Assembly: GCA_015178975.1 (NCBI GenBank)
Contig: WHVD01000096.1
Location: forward strand, 186,001 to 250,000
Direction: 5' to 3'
DNA from: Hysterangium stoloniferum
Taxonomy: Eukaryota > Basidiomycota > Agaricomycetes > Hysterangiales > Hysterangiaceae
DNA: 64,000 bases
How positions within the stretch are numbered: the first letter of the stretch is position 1; every line of letters starts with the position of its first letter. Positions 43,196 to 55,070 of the stretch are shown in pieces. The notes beneath the pieces were generated by a model. It did not search any database. It was given only the letters and a program-made list of their open reading frames with translations, and was not told where the DNA came from. Both the position numbers and the translations under genes were made by a program.

Positions 43196-43490
43196 TTTCA
43201 GCAAAGTATTAACTCACCCTGTAGATGAAGTATGAGACTAACAAGGACACAAGAGGCTCACGAATACAGTTGAAGATACATATCACAAAAATATTAATGA
43301 TACAATAGATGAGATGTTTTACAGATTTTCCGACTGACTCTCCTTGCTCCTTTCATTTATGCCTTTGAAATGTTAGTCAATGACCATTGTATGAAATAAT
43401 GAATGATGTCAATCTGAGACAAGTCAAAGGCTATGTACAGTATGTATAAGCAGATAGCCCTAGTGTATATACATATGTAAATTCAGGTGC
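43196..43490 (+). repeat. Decayed TE2-family LTR fragment
   Basis: Forward orientation. ACCCTGTAGATGAAGTATGAG, TCCGACTGACTCTCCTTGCTC and GAATGATGTC...GAGACAAGTC match the TE2 LTR after CpG loss. The right end is replaced by the MITE-like element. Confidence 0.65.
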
Positions 43491-43493
43491 TAT

Positions 43494-43968
43494 GTGCTAA
43501 ATTTGGTGCACTGTGGGATACTTCCAAGGAGATGAACTTTAAGAAATGAATTTTATTTTTCATTAAAGCCTATTTATGTAAAATAAACATTTTAGGTCAT
43601 ACAGAAGTGGAATTACATATATAAAGGTAATCTTTTGAATTTAGATTGCCAGTAAAATATCACATCTATTTTCAATATTGTGCATGCCAAAATATATCCA
43701 AAAATTGACCTAGCATTAAAATGAGTCATCACATAAGGGAAACATGACTGCCCAAACCACAGTCCTAAAATACTATCTGAAATTTAATTTTTGCATGGAT
43801 TTTACTGAACTTATTTACCGACAGACTGGGTTCAGGCAGGAGATATTTTTTAATTGCATTTTTGTGTGATATAAAATGTCTACTTTGAGTGTGAGTTAGT
43901 ACAAACAGACTTCATTCCTCAAAGTTTAACTCTTTGGGAAGGATTTTGTGGTGCACCAACAGTGGCTC
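43494..43968. repeat. MITE-like element with about 50-base imperfect inverted ends
   Basis: Left end ATTTGGTGCACTGTGGGATA...TGAACTTTAAGAAATGAA. The reverse complement of the right end reads GTTGGTGCACCACAAAATCC...AAACTTTGAGGAATGAA. About 475 bases, no ORF. It shares the internal TTTAGGTCATACAGAAGTGG with 16261-16640. I could not fix a target duplication. Superfamily unknown. Confidence 0.6.
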
Positions 43969-44219
43969 AGCCTAGCAGTGGAGTCAAATATACATAGCAA
44001 GCCCGCATAAACACATGTCTATGTATTTCATATTTCCCTTGTCAAACGTGCAAGTGTCAAGGTTCATACTAGTGCATTACGACCAGCCGTGTCAAGTTTT
44101 GTTCCAGCCCAACTCCAAATTCACTACTTTTTCTTCCCGTGTGCATATTGAATCTCATCATTACGTGGCATCTCTTTTCCAATTCTTCATATTTATTATT
44201 ATCGTTGCCAGGAAGACGT

Positions 44220-45679
44220 ATGCCCATCACCGTGGAAGCTACCGAAGTCCCTCGTGATTTGTATCGATCACGTGATGAGACCCCCTTTTCAGTCCGTTTC
44301 CCCCTCCTCTCTCTACACTGTGACAGTGATACCTCAAGGGTTCTGCGCGACATCGCTGTGTAGCTAGCAATGAATGTCGGAGTCCTTCCAAACTATCTTA
44401 CTTCCCTCCAGGTTTGAAGATGCTGATCGCGACTGTTTGGTTGCACTCATTGGTAAACACTTACGATCTTTTGCAGCCTGAATTCGAGCTATAACGCCCT
44501 ATCCATTTATTAGCAGATATGCTCGAGCGACTTATTGTTCATAATGACAAGATTCCTCTTTCACCGTGAGTTATATATCGTATACCAAAGTATGACCATC
44601 AACATACACTTCCCCCAGTGAATCTCTTACCAGATTTCATTCACGCTCACCACCTGCAATCACTGTTTTAGAATACCTCCGCCGCATTGTTAAATATACA
44701 AACGTGGAAGTGCGCCTGGTCAACTCTATACCTTGACGTTTCGTTGATGGTTGATACTCGCACGCAGAGAACGTGTCTTCTCATCACGCTGCACTACATC
44801 GATCAGCTTTGCGCGAGGATCACTCGCTTCACTATTTCGTCACTCACTGTACACCGTTTTCTAATATCTTCTATTACTGTATCCAGCAAGGCTCTTTGCG
44901 ATGTGTACTGTCCCAATAGCCATTATGCGAAAGTCGGCGGCCTTAAATTCGTGGAACTTAATTTGTTGGAGAAGGAACTTCTTGCTGCAATTGACTGGAG
45001 GCTAACGGTTCGTCTGGCGCATTACTTCACTTCACCTTTCCACCGTTACCCCTTCTGCTGCTTCCAATTCCCCACCTCCCTCAACCACTTGTTGTTTTCC
45101 TTCTTTTTCTACACGTAATCAGATAACTTACTACCATCACGGTTTTATTTGGTTTTACCCTTCCTCTAGTGCACCCGCGAGCTATTACAGGAATACTACG
45201 TAAATCTCGTTCGAACGCACAGCTCTGGGAATTACAAGCTAGAGGACGCCGAGCCCACACACATCTCGCCTATCAGCCATTATTCCCACTCCCGCTCGCG
45301 TTCAACAACTCCAGCGCATCACAAAAACGGCACCAACAAGAACGGCATGACACCCGATCATATTATGGAGGTACAAAATGTTGAGGTGGTTCAGTCCCTG
45401 GTCATCGCAGAGCCATCTAGCGTACTTATGGGAAAAACCGTCTCGCCACCCTCTTCACCACCAGCTCAAACAGGGCCGTCTGCTTTTGAGCAAACCATGG
45501 CTTTTGCGGCGCTCCAGGCGACTTCTCCCACCAATCCCACTCCAACACTCGTCGGTGTTAGTGATGACAGTTTGATGCCTGCAGTTCGGCCGGAGAAACG
45601 AACAGGAGATCATCTATCGGAACAGACAGATACAGGCGAGATGCGACCAGTCAAACGCAAAGCGAGTTTTTTCCCATAA
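44220..45679 (+). CDS. PHO80-like cyclin
   Basis: Regulatory partner of a Pho85-type cyclin-dependent kinase. ATG 44220 gives MPITVEATEVPRDLYRSRDE. Joined exons give DADRDCLVALIADMLERLIV, FHSRSPPAITVLEYLRRIVK, CLLITLHYIDQLCAR, FTISSLTVHRFLISSITVSS, KALCDVYCPNSHYAKVGGLK and LEKELLAAIDWRL, the family cyclin box (PF08613 type). The acceptor at 45170 leads into CTRELLQEYYVNLVRTH, a Ser/Pro-rich tail ends RPVKRKASFFP, and TAA is at 45677-45679. Five introns, all phase-consistent. The first gene right of the transposon island; it looks intact. Confidence 0.9.
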
Positions 45680-46229
45680 TCGTGCGGTGATGGTAATACT
45701 ACAAGGATGTATTGATTGATGGCGTATGTGTGAACAAGAGAATAAGGATGGAACTATTAAAACAAGGTCAACAAAACATGAGCGCTGCGCACGCCATCAT
45801 CAATTCAACTAATCGCACAAAACGATGGAAGGCTAATAGCTAATAAAAGCAGCCACTGCACACACGTGTCGCTATCATCTCTAATACGAAGTCCATGCCG
45901 TCTTTTTTTTTCTTCTTTCTCGTAGACTGCAACCATGTGGTGAACACGTGTACAAGAAAATGAAAAAAGAAAAAAAGTCTGAACTAGAAAAAAAAAGGAA
46001 AAGCTGAAAATTGAGAAGTGATGGACGATAGACGGCGCGGCTCTCTCTCTCTTAATGGTGGGTTTGGCAATGTGAGTTTAGGTTAAAATGCTGAATACTT
46101 GTTTGAGTGAAGTTGCTTGAAAAGTTAATGATCGGACAAAGGTCGGTCTCTCCCTCTCTTGGATAAATGAATAATTCCGGGGTCATGGTGATGGTTTGTC
46201 CGCTGCTGCAGACAGGAATAGTGCCAACG
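45680..46229. other. Convergent intergenic region
   Basis: A/T-rich homopolymer stretches (about 45900-46010) between the cyclin gene and a small minus-strand gene. No feature recognised. Confidence 0.5.
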
Positions 46230-46550
46230 TCAGTGAGCTCCACGATTTGCCTTCAAGGCGGAGAGCATTTTCGCGAGAGTGTTGATCTGGCCCTTTTGCA
46301 CCTTCTTCGGGCCGTGGCCGTCGCTGTTGTACTCTTGATCGCCGACGTCACTCGAGCTTGACGGGCTTTCTGGGCGCTGCTGTGGACCTTGTGTTTGTGA
46401 CAGCGCTGCCGAGGCTGACGCGCGCTCGTTGATTGTGTCAAGGCCTGCAGCAGCAGCACGCGCCTGCTTCATGGTATACCGCAGTGGCGGTGGTGAGAAC
46501 ACATGGTCGTTAGGCCGGCCGTGACATCCACGGGGAAACTCGCCCTATTA
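46230..46550 (-). CDS. Small hypothetical protein, last exon
   Basis: Open frame on the minus strand from an acceptor (TTAATAG, near 46551) reading GEFPRGCHGRPNDHVFSPPP, LRYTMKQARAAAAGLDTINE, a Ser-rich patch and GQINTLAKMLSALKANRGAH, stop at 46230-46232. The 5' exon is not settled: ATG near 46707 (MGIGKYLVFF) joins in phase through a GTATCT donor, but the intron is long. No family recognised. A conserved-looking helical C-terminus suggests a real protein. Confidence 0.45.
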
Positions 46551-46772
46551 AAACAACTCGATCAGTACACGTCAAAAAAAAAATGCGTATTTGATAATGT
46601 ATTAACTGAGGCGGTGTTAATTGGCACACTTTTAGGACGAACGTGTGATGATCCGCACGCAGAAAAATGAAGATACAAAAAAAACGAGATATTTACCAAT
46701 TCCCATGGAACACCAGAAATGACTATTATTGGCAACCGCAAAGGAAAAAACCATCAGCAAAAACAGCGGAAA

Positions 46773-49607
46773 CTACATGAAGGGCACACGCCACCCACTC
46801 TTCAGGTTAACAGGCGGTGGTGGAAGTGGCGGCTTGGTCTTCCTGCCGTTCGGCAGTGCCCCATCATGTCTTTGGTCCTTGGTATCGCTGTGCAAATGCG
46901 GATATGAATTATTGGTCGGACTCGAAAACACCTCTTTATTATTAGGATTACGCCAGCTCGACGCAGCAGAAACGCTCGTAGCAACGGTTGAAACGCTTCG
47001 CATGCTGCTATTACTGAACCTTGTGAATGCCGTTCCGCCGGAGATGGAGCTGGCAGCACTGGATGATCGCCAATTACTCGAGCTTGAGCCACCGCGGGTG
47101 CTGGTGGGGGATGATCCGCGTTCAGAATGCTGCTTTTCGCCGAGGGTCGAGGTGCTTCTATTCGCGCGCTCGAACTGCGCCGCTTTCGAAGGAGGAAACA
47201 CACGGCGGCCACGCGCCCATTGTTCATGGTTCCCACTTGACGCTGCGGGGACAGCGTCAGGACTGAGACCCATAATAAGCGAGCTGATGTTCTGGGCTGT
47301 TGCAGAAGGTACGTACTGCCTTGGCCTTCTGTGTGTCTGTGGTTGGAGTGGAGGGAGGAATGGCGTTGACTGGGGGGGGGCATCAATTGTCTCGCTGTTG
47401 CTCATGCGGAGGAGGTCCTTCCACTTGCTGGGCTTTTTCAGACTTGGGCTGGGTGGTAGGCGGCCAGATGAAGGGGAGGTCTTGCTGATTTCGCGGGCGA
47501 GTAATTGAACGTCATGTGCGATGTTGGGTTGTCCATCAACAAGTGTGCCTTGCGTAGACTTCTTGCGTGCGCCACGTTTACGTCGGCGCGTGGTAGAGGT
47601 CGTACGTGAGCATGCATCGTTATCATTATCTGCATCGTCCTCCTCAGGCAAGTCCGGTTCTGCAAGCTCAAAATCCTTCTCAGCGTTAATTGATAATTGA
47701 GGGTGTATGCCTCGTTGCGAGGATGTCCTTGAGTGATCGCCATGTGCGCTGACTGGGCGGGATGACGGCCTCTTCGACCTCGGAGCCGACACAACAGGGT
47801 TGAAGTAGCTCCTGAGAGGTGGCGCTGGGGTCGCATTCTTCGAGGAAAGCATGGTTGGCAGATTCTTCACCCAAAAACCGAACTCCTCCGCAGTAACTCG
47901 TTGGGCTTTGCTTTTGGGGTGCTCCTCGAGAATGCAGAATACACGTGTAGCAAGGAATTCAGCGACCTCGCGGGTCATGCCTGTGAAGCGCTGCAGGAAG
48001 AAGTTGATAGGTTGAGACCGAAAGGCTTCAAAAGAGGAACAGACGCCGTCGGTTGTGTCCGACCACGGGTTATGGTGGTAAAGCCTGCATGATGACATTA
48101 GAAGAGCCAAGGATAATGTTTTCGCACAAAACACCGTACATGTTAATAAGAACGATACCCAGAGACCAAACATCAGCGGCTCGTGTCGAGTATGTCGGAG
48201 CACAGTTGTTCCTGCATTCTAAGGTGTCGAGGTGTTAGCGCAACCGCATGGGGACAAATAGTGTTACGAAGCACGCTCACCATAGCTCATGTAGGGTGCA
48301 CTGCCACAGTCCATGTCAGCGGATTCTGCCTCATTGGTGGCAAGACCAAAGTCCGTAAGCTTGACAATAACACGGCGCTCTTTACGGCCACTTAGAGTGT
48401 AGGTGAATCCGTCAGTTACGATAAAATTCTCAGGCTTGATATCGCGGTGAAAGACGTTGTCACGATGGCAGCTGGCTACAGCACCACACATCTGGGCAAA
48501 CATGGAAGCTATAAGGCGAAGACGGTTGGGGGACAAGAGCTGGTCTGGATGCAGGGAAGACAAAAGACACGGAGTTGGCGGGGTAACGGAGGGACAAGGC
48601 TCGGAGGATACACCGATCTGCTCATCGGAGTGATCACGTGCCTGTTCCAAGAAATAATAAAGATCCTCGCCGGGAACGCACTCGAGAAGAAGAAGAAGAA
48701 AAGAGTCAGTTTCGAGGGTTCGATAAAGAGTTACAATATTGGGGTGGGGCGGCAAGGATTGGTGAATGGTAGCTTCGAAAAGCTGTGCCTCTAGGGCGTC
48801 CTTGCCGAGACCAGCCTTTGAGAGACACTTGATAGCAAATTCACGACCATACTTGACTTCGGAGTTGTGAGACTGAACTGGAACGTCAAGTTCAATGTCG
48901 TCTCCGAAAGTGAATTCGGGATCATCGTGTTTGGTGGGCTGGGTTGATTGTGTGGGGGAATTGATGATTTCGCGGACAAGGTAGACGACAGCGTAGCTTC
49001 CTGAGCCAAGCTTTCTGACGACCTCAAAATGGTCTGCAGGCTTCTTTATGGGGCGATAATGTAAACGGGGGTTGTTTGGAGGGGGGACGATGCGGATGCG
49101 CTCTCCCTGAAGGATGAGGCCTTCGCCGACCCAATCGCGCTCGTTCAAAACATCTTCTATGGGAGCGGGAGAGCTTGATTGTAGGGAATTTGTAGAGCTC
49201 TGCTCGTCTTGATGGTCGAGACGAGAGATACGCTGTGGAGATATATTGACGTAGGGGGATCGTGGAACTTGTCGTGAAGGGGTCCTAAGGGATGAGGGAG
49301 TGGGAATAGGGGCGGAGTGTTGGTGGTTGGGGATTGGTGTGGGTTGGGAGACCGAGGGCGGTGGGAGGGAGAGCGGAGGCAAACTCCCTGGATTACATGA
49401 TATGATTAGATGTATGAGAATGACCGGACAGATTGGCAGGTCAGGGACAATGAGGACAATGTGATAATGGCGACAACAGCAGCGGGAGAAAGGATGATAG
49501 AGAGGAGGAAGGCGACCACGAAGATGACAATGTCGACGAGCATGAGAACTTGAACGACGATTTCAACTCAACTTGGACTCACCAAAGGCAGCTCGGGAGG
49601 ATAACAT
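46773..49607 (-). CDS. Serine/threonine protein kinase, RAN1/SKS1-like
   Basis: The start exon MLSSRAAF (ATG 49605-49607) splices over a 180-base intron to GSLPPLSLPPPSVSQ and a Ser/Pro-rich N-terminus. Kinase domain: glycine loop KLGSGSYAVVYLV, FAIKCLSK (ATP lysine), HRDIKPEN (catalytic loop), KLTDFGLAT (DFG), CGSAPYMSYECRNN (activation-segment end), DVWSLGIVLINMLYHHNPW. The pattern GS-x-YMS-x-EC resembles Ran1/Vhs1/Sks1 kinases (control of meiosis or nutrient response). A long Ser/Arg-rich tail with TSTTRRRKRGARKKS (nuclear signal) ends WRVPFM with TAG at 46773-46775. Introns near 48206-48277 and 48098-48150 join in phase. Roughly 850 aa. Kinase is certain, the subfamily less so. Confidence 0.88.
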
Positions 49608-49737
49608 GTCTCTTTCTCGTTGCTTCTTCTGAGGTCGCTGTACCTGGGAGGGTACCTTCTGTTGATTAGATGGTGCTGTTGATAGAGTTACTGGAGTATC
49701 ATCTGTGAGCATGCGACAAAGAACGCCACCGAAGGCA

Positions 49738-49915
49738 CGGGGGCAGAGACTGGAATGTTCGGGGGGAGGGGAGGACAGAGGCGGGGGGGGGGGGAGGAAG
49801 GGGAGGGGGGGGGGGCGAAGAGAGAGAAGAAATATGGAGAAGGAAGAAAGAGGACAGTAAGAGAAAAGAGGAAGCGGGAGTAACAAGAGTAACAAGAGTA
49901 ACAGACAAGAGAAAG
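49738..49915 (-). promoter_or_regulatory. Polypurine/polypyrimidine tract upstream of the kinase gene
   Basis: About 180 bases of nearly pure purine on the plus strand with G runs of 12 (49779-49795 area) and 11-12 (49803-49815 area), so pyrimidine on the kinase sense strand. It could form G-quadruplex or triplex DNA in the promoter or 5' leader. The open frames through it (Leu/Pro/Ser only) are an artefact of composition. Confidence 0.5.
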
Positions 49916-50123
49916 GGATAGGGAATATGTACTAGCACCCACAACGATCCATATATGGATCCGCGTGGACACACTGAATGCAACACATGGATCACTTCAA
50001 AACCCATGTGCAACATCCACGTGGAATACCCAGCAGAATGGCGCCCGCAGTGGGAGAATCCCTAAATCATCGCCCTATTACTTGCTAACTCATAATTAAA
50101 TTTATTCCAAAAATAAAAAAATC

Positions 50124-52292
50124 TCATTCTACCCGCATTCCCCTCGACACATTCACTGCCCCCGCACCGTCCCCCTGTTCTAGTAACCACGCCGCCCATC
50201 TTTTGCTCGCCGATCTCTCCTCCCCGGCCACACCCCGCCAACCATTATACACTGCCTCTAACACCTCCCTGGACGCATCTTCCCGTCCCCGTTCATAATC
50301 AAATGCATCCCGGAAGAATTCACCGTCCACCAGATATTTATTCATAGCCGCAAGCATTCTAGCCAGCCGGATCTTCATTGGTCCATCGCCTCTCACATAC
50401 ACATGCAGCAACCGTCTGTGCACCCATCGTGCGTTCATCTTGATGCTTTCTCTAAGTAATAACTAGCACGTAATATTAGCTCAGCATATGGTGCCTCCAC
50501 AGTTCGCACTTACCTCCAAATTGCCATCATCACCGGCATAACCCAACCCCCACATCCACACTCGCAGTACCTCTTCAGTCTCCCCACTCACCATATTTCT
50601 CCCCTCCGCCCAGGTCTTTCCGACGCCCTCCATTCCCGCAAGTTTCTCCGCTTCTAATCGAGCAAGCCATAGTCCAGCATTCGATCGTCCCGCATCCTTG
50701 ATCGTATACTTCCGTGCCATCTCCGCCCCTCTCATCACCTCTCCACCTCTAGATAGCAACCGCACGTGCACTGCAAGTACCCTCCCTCCGGTTGAACTCA
50801 GGGCCGTCAATGTGGAGAGGCACCCTATCAAGTATAAACGCTCATCCGACAGCATTATCAGCATCTCCGATCAATCGCATCCTAAGCGAAGATACTCACC
50901 AAGTTCGGTTCCAAATCCACACCACACCATTCCTCCACAAATTCTGCATATGTGTTTGACACTGCACCACCATGCTTTCGTGCCAGCCCAAGCAGAAACT
51001 CATTCGCCGCTTGTAATTGCTCGATGAATTCTACCGTGTCAAAACTGTTTCCCGAATCGTCCGGGGGGGGCAAATGACGTGTCGCATGCAACTTCAACGC
51101 GGCAGGGTCAGTAGGCAGTGTTTTGACTAGCAAATCATCAAGGTGTGACAGCAGGCTATCTCGGAGTAGCGTTGGGTATGTCTTTAGGAGCTCGCATAGA
51201 GATCGGAATAAGGCCATTGTGGGCAACGCTAGTGGGATCCGGACAGTTCGATCTTGGCATCAAAATAATCCAACATACTCTTGTGCAACGTACCTTTAAC
51301 CGCCTGCTCGATAGCAGCCTTTACAATCGCGCCCCTCATGATCTCCTTCCTCGCTTCTTCCCCGACATCTTCCATATCGGTCTCGTTCAAGTTTCCCCCA
51401 CTCCCTCCCGCCACTTCTTCGTTTAGATTCTCATTCCCCTCTCCAACACCCAAAACACCCCATCTCCTTCTCATCCCCTCCACCCATCCCACCTCAAAGC
51501 TCACATACTCCCTCCACAACTCCACACTCTCCTGATTCAGTCGCAACCCTCTCTGCAAAAGTGTCCTTGCCGCACCAGGTGCTCCATTTTCTACTTCATG
51601 TGCTGCCGCATGGATATACAATGCAGGATGCGAGGGGTGTAAGAGGAGTGCGCTGTCAAGTACATAAGCATGTATACATACTATCAAGTAAATTTTGAAC
51701 GCATACCGTGCAGATATCCTCCCCACCAAAGCCCGGGCACCCTCCTTTTTCGCAAGCTCAATATACTGCACCCATAACCCAACGTCTGCTTTGAATTTTC
51801 TAAGAGCACGCTCGAAAATATGGAATTGCCGACGGACGAGTGCGAAGTCAGATATTGAAGGCTTTGTATCGGATATCTCTAAAAGTGCGGAGTTGCGGCA
51901 CACAAAAAAAGTGTGAGGAGTGGCAACGCAGAATGAACAGAAAATGACTGCACGTAGTCTGTCTACTCTCCTCCTTCTTAATGCCTCGAGGTTCATTTCG
52001 TATGCGGCGTAGCGAAGGAAGTCAGCCTTCTTGGGTATGCGGCGTACGAGTGCAGATTCGAAGGCGGTGCGGCGTTTCAGGATTATTGAGATTTCAGACT
52101 GCGGGGGGAGCGTAGCGTGACCATAGTAGACAAGAGTTATGATAATCAACAAAAAAACCGCAGCAATGGAGCATCAGCCATGTCTCATGGGGTTGACTAA
52201 ATTAATCAACACACTTTTGAAAATAGGCCCTTTTCTTCGAGATCCTTCAGCTCGGCGAGCATTTGCTCCTGCTGGTATTCAACGCGTTCCAT
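50124..52292 (-). CDS. UTP6: U3 snoRNP protein Utp6 (HAT repeats)
   Basis: Part of the small-subunit processome that matures 18S rRNA in the nucleolus. ATG 52290-52292 gives MERVEYQQEQMLAELKDLEE and KGLFSK, then EISIILKRRTAFESALVRRI, PKKADFLRYAAYEMNLEALR: the conserved Utp6 N-terminus. HAT repeats follow (FHIFERALRKFKADVGLWVQ, YIELAKKEGA, LLLHPSHPALYIHAAAHEVE, ARTLLQRGLRLNQESVELWR). Exons are split by short introns; later exons contain FVEEWCGVDLEPNL and MNARWVHRRLLHVYVRGDG and end NVSRGMRVE with the stop at 50124-50126. About 600 aa, as expected. Divergent from the gene at 52494. Confidence 0.88.
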
Positions 52293-52493
52293 GACTGGCT
52301 AGGTCTCTTCGCAGTATACAAAGCCTATATATGTAGTGTAGTATACTTTTGAGATGAGACGCTCGTAGTAGCGGCTCGTAAATGCAGACAAGTAACAACA
52401 AAGGAAGCAAACAAGCATCGTCTCGCAAAATTCCAAACTCCGCTGTTTACATATTGATTCTTGTACACCTACTGAGAATTTCCTGCCACCCAG

Positions 52494-53970
52494 ATGCCAT
52501 CGAAGGCCAAGGGGCATCTGAAGATGCACAATCGGGCGGCGTCGGCCACGACAAATTCAGTAGGGCAAGGGAGTAAGGATGGTGGTATGCCGAGTAAGTT
52601 TGGAGGAGCTAGAACGAAGAGTGTGGAGAAGATTAAACGAAATGCGAGTGACGTGAGTTTTTTTTTTTTTCACATTTTCGTCAGGGTTTTTTTTAAACAA
52701 CCTGGATTAGGTGCAGCATCATGTACAGGTGAGAGATGTGGTGCAGTACTCTGGGGGAGATCATGCAAGTACGAGTGGTACGAGTGGCAATGCCAATACC
52801 AGTGCAGGAGGGGGAGGAGGAGGAAGGAGAGGAATTGTGTTGGAGGTTGAAACCAACAGCGGAGACGACGACGAGTGGGTATCGAGTGAGAGTGGCGCAG
52901 TTACGCCTGCGGATTATGATGAGGAAGATTCTCCCCCGACGCCGAGGGATACAACGCCGCCAGGAGGAGGGGTAAACCAGCCACAGCCTCAAGAAGATCT
53001 ACCGGAATCACAAGAGCTGCTGGAACTTCAAATCCAACCCCAACCCCAGCCCCAGTCCCAGCCCCAACCCCAGCAGTCTCCAACTCATCGACCACCGCCA
53101 CTGGAATCACAATCGCAGCCGGAACCACAGGGATCATTCCCGGGGTCCTCATCTCGACCAGCACATCCGAATTCAGGGCCGCCTTCTCCAAATGGAAATG
53201 TTCCTCCACCCGCATTGACTCCCGTCGTCGCGCAACTCACAGCAGGACAGGAAGATCTCCGAGCGACCACTCCCCTTACAGAACGATCTTCTTCCCCCTC
53301 TCCCCCCCCTCGGCGGGCTCGGCCCCAGTCGCTCGCAGATCTCCCCCCTGTGGACACGGCCGTGCAGTTCACAACTGTGCACGAATCGGACATATACTCC
53401 CCTTCTCCCCTTTCCGAGCGGCACCCGACACGAACACGACCGCCTTCGGCAAGGTCAATTCACCACGTACGACCTCATCCGCTTATTCGGACTAGGTCAT
53501 ATGCACCTGCCACGCCCACCGTTGCGTTTTCACCCACAACGGTGTCGCCACCGCATATTTCTACGAGCCCGGAGTCTCAAGTTCATTACAGCCAGTTTCT
53601 GCCCCGTCTGCGGCGCCAAGCGTCGCAGAGCAGTGTTAACTCCGTTGCGACGCTTCCCATCACTTCTACAACCAGTACCATCGCTCAGACCTCACGTACT
53701 AGTGTGGCTGCAGCGTCTTCCGCCCGTCAGCGCACCCTCTCACATACGTCCGCCGCGTTACTCTCATCGCTTAATGCGCACACTTCTAGGCCTGCTTCAC
53801 CTGTTCTACCGATTACGTTCCCCCCACAACCGGCGGGGGGGAGCAGGCCCATGCATTCTTTGGTCCCGCCGTCGTTGACGTCGCAACACCTGACGACGGT
53901 TGTGCATCAAAACCCGATGTTGGCGGCGTTGATAAGGGTGAGAAGAGCGAGGGCTGAGGAAGGAGGGTGA
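52494..53970 (+). CDS. Disordered Pro/Gln/Ser-rich protein, possible nutrient-signalling regulator
   Basis: ATG 52494 gives MPSKAKGHLKMHNRAASATT. An intron (52651-52710) joins RNASD to VQHHVQVRDVVQYSGG. A short acidic aromatic motif, DDDEWVSSESG, precedes long low-complexity tracts (PQPQPQSQPQPQQ) and many SP/TP sites. The C-terminus reads TTVVHQNPMLAALIRVRRAR and AEEGG, TGA at 53968-53970. The WVSSESG-type motif with a basic C-terminal helix reminds me of fungal DUF3295/Mks1-like nitrogen-response proteins, but this is a weak resemblance. No folded enzymatic domain is visible. Confidence 0.65.
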
Positions 53971-54363
53971 TAGACCGTTGTTGGACGTTCGCAGGAAGGG
54001 GAGAGGCGGGAGGGGGAAGTTCTTATGTTTCCATTCCATATGCCAGTTGAGTTAAGAGTCCTTAGACAACTTTCATGCATGACTTTTTTTCTTCCTCTAT
54101 TAGTCTCTACGCATTCCGTTTGCCCTATCTCATACCGTTTAGGGATATAATATACCATTTGTACTTAGTGTATATGATATAATTGCATGTTGCATCGTTT
54201 GTCTGTGGTATATACTGAATCCCAGTAATGCTACTGTCAGATAATATAATATATAGTGAGTGCCTCGCTCAGATAAATAAACCGATTGAATCGAGCAGTT
54301 CGAAAAATAGCCGACCATGTAAAGATGCTCGAGATTAAAATCTTTTCTGAAGAATAATGCCTC

Positions 54364-54373
54364 GTCACGTGAC
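54364..54373. promoter_or_regulatory. Palindromic GTCACGTGAC upstream of GOT1
   Basis: A perfect 10-base E-box palindrome about 50 bases before the GOT1 ATG, followed by a second ACGTG (ATACGTGTCAC). Possible bHLH target. Confidence 0.4.
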
Positions 54374-54424
54374 ATACGTGTCACCTTTACTTTTAGTTCT
54401 TCTACCGTCGTGGTTGTCGTCAAT

Positions 54425-55070
54425 ATGTGGTTGTCAGATGCACAAAGTGAGGCGGGAATCAATTATCATGCACATATATTGGCACTTTTCTCAGTAATGA
54501 TGCACTTGCAGAAATTGGGGTTGCGTTGACCTCTTTTGGAGGGCTGTTCATGCTGCTTGGTGTGATGTTATTCTTTGACGGCGCGCTCCTTGCGCTAGGA
54601 AACGTGAGGCTAACGTTCCATCCATTTGGCAACCCATCTGAGCTGCGCCATCTAGATACTCTTCGTTTCAGGACTGACTCTCATTATTGGCCCACAAAAA
54701 ACGTTCTACTTTTTCGCCCGGAAACAAAAGCTTCGAGGGACCGTGTGCTTCCTCGGCGGTATTCTCCTCGTATTTCTGAAATGGCCTTTTGTCGGAATGT
54801 GCGTGGAGACGTTCGGATTTTTGAACCTCTTTGGGTATGTGCTGTTGATAATCAATCCCCTGCTTCTTCCAAGACGACATATATAATACACAGTGACTTC
54901 TTCCCTGTGATATTGAGTTTCTTGAGACAGCTTCCATTCATTGGAACATTACTATCAATGCCTTACATTGGACCGGTACGCCCCCCGCTTATCGTATTCC
55001 GTATTCAACCCCTGACATTGTTCATTAGGCATTGGATCGGATAGCAGGATCACGACAATCTATAGTATGA
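54425..55070 (+). CDS. GOT1: Golgi transport protein Got1
   Basis: Small four-helix membrane protein of ER-Golgi transport vesicles. ATG 54425: MWLSDAQKIGVALTSFGGLF across a 67-base intron, then MLLGVMLFFDGALLALGN, LTLIIGPQKTFYFFARKQKL, GTVCFLGGILLVFLKWPFVG, CVETFGFLNLFG, FFPVILSFLRQLPFIGTLLS and PYIGPALDRIAGSRQSIV, TGA at 55068-55070. The GPxKTxxFFxxxxKxxG motif and four hydrophobic segments are diagnostic. Four introns, in phase. About 140 aa, typical length. A long read-through frame at 54526-55044 misses the true splicing. Confidence 0.93.

Noticed and set aside
49563-49895. Leu/Pro/Ser-rich minus-strand ORF
   Set aside because: Its composition is dictated by the polypyrimidine tract; only the short MLSSRAAF part near 49607 is supported, as the kinase first exon.
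54526-55044. 172-codon read-through ORF over GOT1
   Set aside because: It mixes exons and introns of GOT1 in the wrong frame; the spliced frame gives the full Got1 family sequence.
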